Source: CAZERD01 sp964515405 | Lineage (GTDB): Bacteria > Campylobacterota_A > Desulfurellia > Desulfurellales > CAZERD01 | Reading direction: 5' to 3' | Assembly (NCBI GenBank): GCA_964515405.1 | Contig: CAZERD010000007.1 | Coordinates: forward strand, 1-47,828 | Length of the DNA: 47,828 nt | Shown: positions 18,602 through 25,653 of the stretch, in pieces | Layout: each line of letters opens with the position of its first letter | Numbering within the stretch: the stretch's first letter is position 1 | Translations under genes and position numbers: made by a program | The notes under the pieces: generated by a model | What the model was told of the DNA's origin: nothing | What the model saw: only the letters and a program-made list of their open reading frames with translations | Database searches by the model: none

Positions 18602-19665
18602 TAATTCTCAAAGGAAATTGTAAAATCCTTCTCAATAACCTTATAGAGGGGCATGCTGTCCAGTTCACCAACCAGTTCTTTCAAAGACACAGGGGAGTTA
18701 GCCTTAAGCTCCACTTCAACTTCGTTTTCCCTTGACATGAGGAACCTTCTCAGTGGTTCCGAGTTGGCTCTAAATATTCCAGGATATTCAACAACAAGAT
18801 TATGCACAAAACCGTTAACTATATCCGACCTTTTACGATGTGTCTCGTTTGAAATAAAACCAAACACTCTATCAACAAGACCCCTGTTTTTAACTTCAAA
18901 TTTTATCTCCTGCACATTCACAGAGGAAAGCGTATCCAGCAGATCACTCAACTTCACTATACCGCCGGATGACCTTAGGGCTTTTACGTCTGTTTCCAGT
19001 CTTTTAAAATCAATGTTCCTAAGCTTGCAGGAATACGACACCTTTAAGTTGTTCTCAAAATCAATGGAATACTCATCTATTTTCAACGTACGTTTAAGAA
19101 AATTCACCCCATACTCTACCTTAGCATCAATAGGGCTATCAAAGTCAACTATCTTAAAAAGAGGTCTATTCTTCTTTTCTCCTAGAGCACTAATTATAAC
19201 AGGCATATTCAACCTTAGATTCTCCATAAAGCCTTTAGATTCAAGCTTTTTGTTATCTTCTTTCTCTACCTTTAACCTCAGTTCGTCTATGGAAAACAGC
19301 ATCTTTCCAACAAGCCCTTTCAACTTAGGGTTCTGGTTGAAATACTTAATCCCGTATTCCATCACACAATAACTACCTTCAGGACTACCAGAGAAAACAA
19401 CCCTATCTATTGTAAAATATCCGCTTCTTTCACCTGTGAAATTGTTCTCCACCATATATTTAACCCTGTCTACAGACACAGAATTGGAAAGGAAACCAGC
19501 CTTCACAGAGCCATAGGTAACAGACTTCTCAAGATTATTCTTCCTGAGGAACGCAGTAATCTCCTTCTTTGCCTTCTGTTGAGCGTAAATATTAAGCCCG
19601 AACCATGCACCAACACACACGATCACTATAGCTATAACAAGTACTATAACCCAACTCTTTTTCAT
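18601..19665 (-). CDS. Unknown single-pass membrane-anchored protein
   Basis: A 354-residue protein I do not recognise. It starts MKKSWVIVLVIAIVIVCVGAWFG, an N-terminal membrane anchor, followed by about 325 residues that should lie outside the cytosol. They are rich in beta-strand-like alternating patterns (for example VTYGSVKAGFLSNSVSVDRVKY), a style seen in AsmA/DUF945-like periplasmic lipid or envelope proteins. I chose the ATG at 19665 because AGGGAG lies 8 nt upstream; an ATG 8 codons earlier abuts the previous stop but lacks a good site. It sits between a cell-wall glucosaminidase and addB. Envelope function is only an inference. Confidence 0.75.
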   Translation of the reverse strand: MKKSWVIVLVIAIVIVCVGAWFGLNIYAQQKAKKEITAFLRKNNLEKSVTYGSVKAGFLSNSVSVDRVKYMVENNFTGERSGYFTIDRVVFSGSPEGSYCVMEYGIKYFNQNPKLKGLVGKMLFSIDELRLKVEKEDNKKLESKGFMENLRLNMPVIISALGEKKNRPLFKIVDFDSPIDAKVEYGVNFLKRTLKIDEYSIDFENNLKVSYSCKLRNIDFKRLETDVKALRSSGGIVKLSDLLDTLSSVNVQEIKFEVKNRGLVDRVFGFISNETHRKRSDIVNGFVHNLVVEYPGIFRANSEPLRRFLMSRENEVEVELKANSPVSLKELVGELDSMPLYKVIEKDFTISFEN

Positions 19666-19689
19666 AGCAATATCTCCCTTCTCTGGCAT

Positions 19690-20580
19690 TTACAACAGAT
19701 TAACCAGCCACAACCAGAACCCATGGGTCAATCTGAAGTCCGCATATCTACACAATCTCTGCTGCACAAGCACAGTCTTCAAAAGTCTCACATACCTATG
19801 CCTCTTCACAGAGTAAAACAAGAGGTAATTAGCAAGTATGTAAGGATCAGGATGGTCTCCCATGGAAGCTCTTGCTATTCTGAAGTTCTTATATGCAGGA
19901 TTGGTATTCAAATTCATGATATAAGATATAGTAGCATCATACAAACTCTTGTACACTACAACAATGGGTTCACCCTTCCTCACATGGAGCCTGTGAATAC
20001 CGTATATATTATTGTAACGCAAAGCAAAGTAAGAAGCCCCCCACCCGGATTCAATGGCAGCTTGAGCTATAAGTAACCCAACGGGCACTCCGCTCACTCT
20101 CCTCAACAGAATCTTCACGTTTTTTGTTTTATACTTTTCTTCCAAAGCATTCAAGAACCTTTTATCAGACTTACTCAGTTTACTGCTCCTCATTTTACTG
20201 CATATCCTGAGTAATATTTTCCTTTGAGCCTCAAAATGCTCATTAGCTACCAAGGCAATGGGAAGCATTACCTTTATAAAGAGCTTAACTCTCTCCTTGG
20301 CCGGACACTTACCAAAATCCGGTGGCAAACTCTTCAAAAGGTAAGGTTTTACCATCTTCGCTCTGTAGTCATCTGAAAAGAGAGCCAGTTCCTTCTTCAG
20401 TTGAGCAGTTGATGAAACACTGTACTCAACAAAACCCCGTTGCTTTACAATCCCTATTCCACCATATACCCTTGCAATCAGCAATAACCCTATACCTATG
20501 ATAAAAGCCAAAGCAAACAACACAAGAAGTACAGTCTCTGCTATTCTCTTTGGCTTTAAAACAGGCCTATTCTCCCCCAT
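19690..20580 (-). CDS. Bax-like membrane-anchored endo-beta-N-acetylglucosaminidase
   Basis: A peptidoglycan hydrolase-like protein of the FlgJ/Bax glucosaminidase family (PF01832 type). The catalytic glutamate is in the motif AQAAIESGWGAS, followed by RYNNIYGIH and a conserved YKSLYDATISYIMNLN region. A membrane segment lies just after the start (TVLLVLFALAFIIGIGLLLIA), placing the catalytic part in the periplasm. I use the ATG at 20580 (about 296 residues). An open frame extends to a TTG at 20745 but that extension has no hydrophobic or conserved features, and a good promoter lies inside it. The start is therefore uncertain. It may remodel the wall for flagella or pili. Confidence 0.75.
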   Translation of the reverse strand: MGENRPVLKPKRIAETVLLVLFALAFIIGIGLLLIARVYGGIGIVKQRGFVEYSVSSTAQLKKELALFSDDYRAKMVKPYLLKSLPPDFGKCPAKERVKLFIKVMLPIALVANEHFEAQRKILLRICSKMRSSKLSKSDKRFLNALEEKYKTKNVKILLRRVSGVPVGLLIAQAAIESGWGASYFALRYNNIYGIHRLHVRKGEPIVVVYKSLYDATISYIMNLNTNPAYKNFRIARASMGDHPDPYILANYLLFYSVKRHRYVRLLKTVLVQQRLCRYADFRLTHGFWLWLVNLL

Positions 20581-20590
20581 ACCGTTGCTA

Positions 20591-20618
20591 ACTATAGGAA
20601 ACTTTAGAGGTTTGTCAA
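20591..20618 (-). promoter_or_regulatory. Candidate sigma-70 promoter for the Bax-like gene
   Basis: On the minus strand, TTGACA (20613-20618) is separated by 16 nt from TATAGT (20591-20596). This is close to consensus. It would start transcription only a few bases before the ATG at 20580, so the message would be nearly leaderless. Confidence 0.45.
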
Positions 20619-20912
20619 GAAATTGAGCCAACACTCTATGCTGCCGAAATAAACTGTCATAGCTTGTCCTCTTGAAGCATCCAGTAGTTATCTTATACTC
20701 TCCAAGTAGCACTATTCTAACGTTACCCAGCCTCTTGAAGAACAATCATAGACACATACCAACACCAACTCCTCCATCCCGATCCTACAACCTCTCCTCC
20801 AATATAAACCCCCTTTATAACGAGCAATACGTAGCAAAATATAAGAAACCACAGCGCAATTTGACACCTCCAAAAATATAGAGAAATACGGAGAATTGGA
20901 GAGGAGGTACAT

Positions 20913-21109
20913 AAGCTGTTCAGAATGGGCAATCTCTCCATGTAGCTTGGCCCATGGGCCAAAAGCTGAACCGGAAAATGAAGGTCGATGCAATCATACA
21001 CCACTCGGGTGAAGCCCAAAACAGATGGCGTAGCGGCATTCGCTGGATTAGAGACCTTATACACGTTCAGAAACCTTCGCACAAGTAAGACACCATACCC
21101 AGTCTGAAC
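20913..21109 (+). ncRNA. Possible structured RNA (tentative)
   Basis: Complementary segments are unusually dense: GTTCAG 20918-20923 with CTGAAC 20966-20971; a 16-nt palindrome at 20947-20962 flanked by AGC and GCT; AAGGTC 20981-20986 with GACCTT 21053-21058, continued by AATC 20992-20995 with GATT 21046-21049; AGCG 21032-21035 with CGCT 21041-21044; and GTTCAGA 21065-21071 with TCTGAAC 21103-21109. The G+C peak is typical of structural RNAs in thermophiles. It does not match RNase P RNA, tmRNA, 6S or SRP RNA as I know their conserved cores. Strand is inferred from purine bias. Confidence 0.25.
20947..20962. repeat. 16-nt perfect palindrome
   Basis: TTGGCCCATGGGCCAA is its own reverse complement. 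With AGC at 20944-20946 and GCT at 20965-20967 it extends to a 24-nt imperfect inverted repeat. It may be the tip of an RNA hairpin or a protein-binding site in the intergenic region. Confidence 0.8.
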
Positions 21110-21351
21110 TTTAAAATAGCGGCAGAGAAAACAAGAGAGTGGTTATACTTACAATGGAAGCAGCCGACGATGAAACATTTGAGGGAGCTATAGGAACTAT
21201 AAACAGGATAAAAACGATATAAATATGCTTGCAAACGAGTTAATAGACTGTACAATGTTCACAAGACAAAGAAATCTGTATGTGAATCCTGCGGTTCATC
21301 TTTCGTGGTAGCCGTAGAGCGAGCGATCACCCAATAGTAGAGGAGTAGTTT

Positions 21352-22122
21352 ATGAAAAGGTTACTGTTGTATCCCATCTTTATTATTATGCTACTGTTCT
21401 GGAACCAGACCGCAATGGGAAAAATCATGATCACTTCACCCTCTGAAACCAGTATGTGGTTTGAAGGTGAAACATACGTAATAAGGTGGAAGAGCGAACG
21501 CAGGGGCAGGATTTGTATTTCCGTGCTCATTGGTGGAAAAGATGCAGGGATAATAAACAATTGTAAAACCAAAGCTTCTAGAGGAAAATTCAAATGGCAC
21601 ATACCCCAGGGATTTGTAACAGGATTTGGAATATACGAAAGTGCTAGAGTTAGGGTAGCTATTGCGAGCAAAAATGACCCGAATAACTACTCCATAAGTC
21701 CATATTTCACTATATCAGGATTCAAACCAGTAAAAACACACTCCTACAAAAATACCATAAGGGTCTATTTCCACCTTCTCAGCAAAGGGGAATACAAAAC
21801 TGCATATTATCTACTAAACCACTGCAAAATAGCCGCATACAATTGTAACGGGACACTGGTCCTGTATCAGCCCGTAGGTAGGTACGATTCATGGAGGTAC
21901 ACCACAGCGGCCATATCAAGAGTAGAAATATTGAAGATAAACCGCATCCCATATAAGGGAAACTCGTTCTGCTCCGGCAAAACCCTGTTGAACATTAAAA
22001 CCTTCAAGGTGGAAGTCATGATAACTCGTAGAGCAGAAGATTCAGAAAAGACACTTTACATAGATGTCATAAAAAGTGCGGATGGTTATTACCACATACT
22101 TCACATAGAGAATCTCTATTGA
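21352..22122 (+). CDS. Exported protein with Kre9/KNH-like domain
   Basis: A 256-residue exported protein. The signal peptide covers about residues 1-23 (LLLYPIFIIMLLFWNQTAMG). Residues 24-122 resemble the Kre9/KNH beta-sandwich: ITSPSETSMWFEGETYVIRW, followed by strands with GKFKWHIPQGF and ARVRVAIAS, ending SPYFTISGF. Residues 125-256 form a second domain that may be an NTF2/SnoaL-like fold (VYFHLLSKGEYKTAYYLLN), but I cannot name it. The Kre9 domain occurs in surface and S-layer-type proteins of bacteria and archaea. Start is supported by GAGGAG 6 nt upstream of the ATG. It faces the bare region upstream and converges with motB, where AAGAAG/CTTCTT (22147-22165) might form a weak terminator. 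Confidence 0.75.
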   Translation: MKRLLLYPIFIIMLLFWNQTAMGKIMITSPSETSMWFEGETYVIRWKSERRGRICISVLIGGKDAGIINNCKTKASRGKFKWHIPQGFVTGFGIYESARVRVAIASKNDPNNYSISPYFTISGFKPVKTHSYKNTIRVYFHLLSKGEYKTAYYLLNHCKIAAYNCNGTLVLYQPVGRYDSWRYTTAAISRVEILKINRIPYKGNSFCSGKTLLNIKTFKVEVMITRRAEDSEKTLYIDVIKSADGYYHILHIENLY

Positions 22123-22137
22123 GATAAATTGAGATAA
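22118..22137 (+). repeat. Tandem 10-bp duplication across a stop codon
   Basis: ATTGAGATAA occurs twice in a row at 22118-22127 and 22128-22137. The first copy holds the TGA that ends the Kre9-domain gene. A degenerate third copy follows. It looks like simple slippage in a non-coding tail. Confidence 0.7.
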
Positions 22138-22153
22138 GTGAGATTGAAGAAGG

Positions 22154-23005
22154 TCACAGCTTCTTTACAAGAATCACTATACGTCGATTTATAGGATCAT
22201 AAGGGCTGGTGCCCGGTATAGGGTGCGTGTCACCATATCCCACAACGCTGTAAAAACGGGATGATGGAATGCCATCCCTTTGAAGTTCCTGCCGTGCCGC
22301 ATTGGCCCTCATCGTAGAAAGATCCCAGTTGGAAAACCTTGAGTTCATATACTTGGTGGCATCAGTATAACCAGAAATCACTATTGGATTTGGTATCCCG
22401 ACAAGTTTTTTAGCTATAACTGCCAGTATCTTCTTAGCATATGGCTCAAGCTCGGCAGAACCGTTAGCAAACATAGGTCGCTTATTCCTATCAAAAATAG
22501 TAATCTCAAGACCTTTTGGTGTCATTCTTATCTGTATCTGATTCTTATACCTTGAAAGTCCCTTATTTGTATTTATCTCCCTCTCAAGACCCAACATAAT
22601 GCTTGTTAACTTCTGATACTCCCTTTCACCTATGGGAGAAATCTTGTTATTTGTGTTATTAGTTACACCTGCCTCAGGTTTTATAGCATTCACTGACGGC
22701 ACTTTCGGTCTTGCAGGTATAGGTGTAATAGGTAGCGTTTTTGATCCTATATTAAAAACACCCGTCGATGGCATTCCACTTGAACCCTTATGAGATATAT
22801 TTATAGCACCAGGATGCGTAAAATAGTAGGCAATAACCTTCCTTACTCGTACGTTTGTAGCCGCTATCAGCCACATGATCAAGAAGAACGCCATCATCGA
22901 AGTCATAAAATCGCCATAAGCTATTTCCCACGCTGAGTTTTCTTCCTTACACTTCGTCTTCTTACACCTCTTTTTTATGACTATATTACCGTTCTCGTCA
23001 GCCAC
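22154..23005 (-). CDS. motB: Flagellar stator protein MotB
   Basis: MotB anchors the flagellar stator to peptidoglycan and provides the ion-channel aspartate. In 283 residues it has the N-terminal pattern AWEIAYGDFMTSMMAFFLIMWLIA, with channel Asp32, a linker, and a C-terminal OmpA-like domain with ISGYTDATKYMNSRFSNWDLS and RIVILVKKL. The start is GTG, 2 nt after the motA stop. Pairing with motA makes the stator call firm; without flagellar genes in view, other TM-peptidoglycan motors (TolR/ExbD-like) were considered and fit worse. Whether it is H+ or Na+ driven is not clear. Confidence 0.93.
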   Translation of the reverse strand: MADENGNIVIKKRCKKTKCKEENSAWEIAYGDFMTSMMAFFLIMWLIAATNVRVRKVIAYYFTHPGAINISHKGSSGMPSTGVFNIGSKTLPITPIPARPKVPSVNAIKPEAGVTNNTNNKISPIGEREYQKLTSIMLGLEREINTNKGLSRYKNQIQIRMTPKGLEITIFDRNKRPMFANGSAELEPYAKKILAVIAKKLVGIPNPIVISGYTDATKYMNSRFSNWDLSTMRANAARQELQRDGIPSSRFYSVVGYGDTHPIPGTSPYDPINRRIVILVKKL

Positions 23006-23007
23006 TT

Positions 23008-23859
23008 TTATCTGCTCTCCTTGGCCATTTTCTCAGCTTCATTAAATGCGACCCTGTGAAGAGGAGGAATACTCTCCCTTACTGCTTCCATCACCAATAT
23101 GGGAGCATCTCCTTTAGTAATAAATATTAGTCCTCTTTTCATAGCGTTCAAGTATTGAATCAAATCCTCCACCTTATATTCCGCGTATGTAGCCATAGGG
23201 CCAAAAATACCGTAGCAGAGCAACAACCCCAGAAAAGTTCCCACCAGAGCTTCGGCTATATGCTCACCTATCTGCTCTATAGAGCCTCCTAAGGCTCCCA
23301 TAGTAAGTATAACACCCATAACGGCGGCTATTATTCCCATACCGGGCATCGCAGAAGCGAGGGTAGCAACCAGCTTTGCAGGAGCCATCAACTCCTTTTC
23401 TAGAGCTTCTATATTATCATCCATCATGTCCTCAAGTTTCTCCACTTCTATACCAGTAACAACGTTCCTTAGTGCATCTATCAAGAAGTCAAGAGCTTCC
23501 TTTTTCTTAAGAATGGAAGGAGCCTCCTGAAGAATAGGATTGGAAGCAGGATCCTCCACCAATGCCTCCAGAGACAAAATACCATCCTTTCTAACCTTTA
23601 CAGAAAGCTTATACATCATAACAAGCAATTCAGAGTAAACCTTCTTGTTAACAAAATTCGGTTTGAGTATACCGAGTATTACATCCTTGAAAGCACTCTT
23701 CAGTATGCTTGAAGAAGCGGAAGCTATGAGCATCCCAAAAAACCCGCCTATAAGCGTCATGTACTCCGAGATCTGAATGAGCACAAGAGGCTTCCCACCT
23801 GCATACACGAAAGCCCCTACAATAGCTCCTATAACTACAAATATACCAACTACATTCAT
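23008..23859 (-). CDS. motA: Flagellar stator protein MotA
   Basis: The MotA half of the stator, 283 residues with four membrane segments: near 2-22, 30-52, about 168-190 and 200-222. The conserved proline region reads SAMPGMGIIAAVMGVILTMGALGG, and a long cytosolic loop lies between segments 2 and 3. The start ATG has AGGG about 8 nt upstream. motB follows directly, so they form a two-gene unit. A candidate flagellar sigma-28 promoter lies just upstream. Confidence 0.94.
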   Translation of the reverse strand: MNVVGIFVVIGAIVGAFVYAGGKPLVLIQISEYMTLIGGFFGMLIASASSSILKSAFKDVILGILKPNFVNKKVYSELLVMMYKLSVKVRKDGILSLEALVEDPASNPILQEAPSILKKKEALDFLIDALRNVVTGIEVEKLEDMMDDNIEALEKELMAPAKLVATLASAMPGMGIIAAVMGVILTMGALGGSIEQIGEHIAEALVGTFLGLLLCYGIFGPMATYAEYKVEDLIQYLNAMKRGLIFITKGDAPILVMEAVRESIPPLHRVAFNEAEKMAKESR

Positions 23860-23896
23860 ACCGGTGACCCTTTAAACACTAACCTCCCTTAAATAA

Positions 23897-23923
23897 ATAT
23901 CGGTTACATTCCCAAAAAAATCA
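23897..23923 (-). promoter_or_regulatory. Candidate sigma-28 (FliA) promoter for motAB
   Basis: On the minus strand, TGATTTTT (23916-23923) is followed after 11 nt by ACCGATAT (23897-23904). Consensus is TAAAGTTT, 11 nt, GCCGATAA, giving 5 of 8 and 6 of 8 matches. It is in the 67-nt gap between paaK and motA and 38 nt from the ATG. A weak sigma-70 reading of the same bases (TTGATT, 17 nt, GATATT) is possible. Confidence 0.45.
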
Positions 23924-23926
23924 ACA

Positions 23927-25201
23927 CTATTTGTTTCTTTTATCTATTACCTTTACCATCTTGCCCGCTGGCCTTTCTATCGTACCCTCTGGAACCACCT
24001 GAATTCTAACATGAAAACCCAAAAAGTCATAGAGTTCATTGCTCATTTTTTCTACATCAACACTATCAACACCGTTCTTCCTTTCAACTATAACAGTTAC
24101 ATCACCCTTCCCCTTAACCTTTTCAAGCACTATATTGAAGTACGGAGATATGGTATCATATTTCATTAATATTGATTCTATCTGACTGGGATAAAAATTA
24201 ACACCTTTGACTTTAAGCATATCATCTGTCCTACCCTTGAATCTATCAATCCGTATATGCGTTCTGCCACATTGGCATCTTTTCCTTGAAACCACTCTTG
24301 TTATATCCCTAGTTCTGTATCTTATAAGCGGTAAACCTTCCCTGGAAAGGGTGGTAACAACAAGTTCTCCTTCTTCCCCATCATCAACAGGTAAACCCGT
24401 GTAAGGATTTACAATTTCAACTATGTAATGATCCTCCCACACATGTATGCCGTTTTTGTATTCGCAGTCTATACCCATTCCAACTCCACCAGTCTCTGTC
24501 ATACCTATTATGTCAAATGTGGTTACATTCATATCCTTCTCTATTCTTTCTCTTATCTCATCAGACCACACCTCAGCACCAAGGATAGCAACTCTGAGAC
24601 TAGAGTTTCTAAAGTCAAATCCAATTTCATTGGCAACCTCTATAAGCCTCAGCGGATAGGAAGCTATAGCACACAACACCGTACTTCCAAGTTCATTAAT
24701 GAACTTAAGTTGCAACCTACTTCTACCAGCCCCTATAGGCAGTATAAACGCGCCTATTCTCTCTGCCCCGTAGTGAAATCCAAACCCACCATTAAAAAGA
24801 CCGAAAGAAGGCGTGATTTGTACGGTATCCTTAGGACCAACGCCGGAAGCAGCATAACATCTCGCCATTATCTCTCCCCACTGTTCCAGGTCGGACCTTG
24901 TCATTACGTTTATAATAGGCGTACCCGTAGTGCCAGAGCTCATATGCATTCTCATCCATAGTTTTTTGTCAGCTGCAATATGGCTAAAAGGATAAGCCTT
25001 TCTTAGGTCTTCCTTAGTCGTAAACGGTAAATTGGATAATACATCCAGAGATTTAATATCCCCAGGCTCAATCCCATCATACTTTTTCTTAAGAACCGAG
25101 TCTGACTCTTTTATGAGCCTAAGTGTGTTCCTCAACCCCTCAATCTGGAGTGCTTCAATCTCATCCCTTGCCATAGTTTCCATCTTCTCATTGAAAATCA
25201 T
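23927..25201 (-). CDS. paaK: Phenylacetate-CoA ligase-type aryl-acid:CoA ligase
   Basis: An adenylate-forming ligase that activates aryl acids such as phenylacetate with ATP and CoA. The 424-residue length is typical. Motifs include the P-loop MSSGTTGTP near 88, IIGMTETGGVGMGIDC near 235, VTTLSREGLPLIRYRTRD and the hinge RFKGRTDDMLKVKGVNFYPSQIE, then the C-terminal AGKMVKV lysine. It overlaps iorB by 4 nt, and iorA-iorB-paaK is a recurrent unit in anaerobes. It likely acts with IorAB on arylpyruvate products, either recycling free arylacetate or working in reverse to gain ATP. Exact substrate is not readable. Confidence 0.9.
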   Translation of the reverse strand: MIFNEKMETMARDEIEALQIEGLRNTLRLIKESDSVLKKKYDGIEPGDIKSLDVLSNLPFTTKEDLRKAYPFSHIAADKKLWMRMHMSSGTTGTPIINVMTRSDLEQWGEIMARCYAASGVGPKDTVQITPSFGLFNGGFGFHYGAERIGAFILPIGAGRSRLQLKFINELGSTVLCAIASYPLRLIEVANEIGFDFRNSSLRVAILGAEVWSDEIRERIEKDMNVTTFDIIGMTETGGVGMGIDCEYKNGIHVWEDHYIVEIVNPYTGLPVDDGEEGELVVTTLSREGLPLIRYRTRDITRVVSRKRCQCGRTHIRIDRFKGRTDDMLKVKGVNFYPSQIESILMKYDTISPYFNIVLEKVKGKGDVTVIVERKNGVDSVDVEKMSNELYDFLGFHVRIQVVPEGTIERPAGKMVKVIDKRNK

Positions 25202-25653
25202 CCCCTTACTCCCCTTTCATAAACCTTGATATTAACCTCCGACTCCCTCATGGAGCATACAATCCCGGAGGCCAGCTTACCGGACAGAAGCTTCTGAACT
25301 TTCATAAACTTACCAAACATGTAAGTGCTCAAAAATCTTAGTCCTCCAAACTCCATCGCAATAGATTCCACTTCACCCTTATCCAAAGTAATCAGCTTAT
25401 CCCCCAGGAAGGTCTTGGCATACTCGGTGTAAAGACTATCCATGATGATTACAAAATCCGCATCTCCTCGGGTTACAAGTGGGCTCAAATATTTGCCTAT
25501 CTTCATATGAACCTCAACCATCCCACCTTTTTTGGCCATCCCATGTATTTCACTGGAACACAAAGGTTTGCCATCCCTGATGGATACCTCGGCTACAAGC
25601 CTCGCCAAGGTGATAACACCCATTCCACCACTGCCAATTATAACAATCTTCAC
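25198..25653 (-). CDS. iorB: Indolepyruvate:ferredoxin oxidoreductase beta subunit
   Basis: The small subunit of indolepyruvate oxidoreductase, which partners with IorA to decarboxylate arylpyruvates to arylacetyl-CoA, reducing ferredoxin. The 151 residues start IVIIGSGGMGVITLARLVAE, the family's ketoacid-oxidoreductase gamma-type domain, with SSEIHGMAKKGGMVEVHMKIG and a VIIMDS strand. The product is shorter than typical IorB (about 190 residues); the missing part appears to be near the C terminus, without a frameshift that I can see. Four-nt overlaps bind it to iorA and paaK. Confidence 0.9.
   Translation of the reverse strand: MKIVIIGSGGMGVITLARLVAEVSIRDGKPLCSSEIHGMAKKGGMVEVHMKIGKYLSPLVTRGDADFVIIMDSLYTEYAKTFLGDKLITLDKGEVESIAMEFGGLRFLSTYMFGKFMKVQKLLSGKLASGIVCSMRESEVNIKVYERGVRG

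Larger units (their letters stand above)
20746..21351. other. 606-nt region without a convincing gene; candidate structured RNA or decayed gene
   Basis: This stretch separates the divergent Bax-like and Kre9-domain genes. Open frames exist on the minus strand but are low in confidence, start late and resemble no family. The plus strand is purine-rich from about 20880, as plus-strand genes here are, but its longest phase is broken by several stops. By hand count 20941-21060 is about 51% G+C, against about 35% at 21181-21240. Several paired segments are listed as a separate entry. It could hold an RNA gene, a long leader of the downstream gene or the remains of a transposed gene. Confidence 0.6.

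Noticed and set aside
20723..21082. 119-codon minus-strand open frame across the unexplained region
   Set aside because: It starts in a GC-rich RNA-like segment, resembles no family, overlaps the Bax-like gene start and lacks codon bias like its neighbours.
21151..21170. GGAAGCAGCC resembling part of the conserved SRP RNA loop
   Set aside because: The rest of the SRP core (CAGGTCCGGAA and its paired strand) is absent, so the match is chance.
24428..24961. 177-codon plus-strand open frame inside paaK
   Set aside because: Antisense to conserved ligase motifs, with no recognisable domain.
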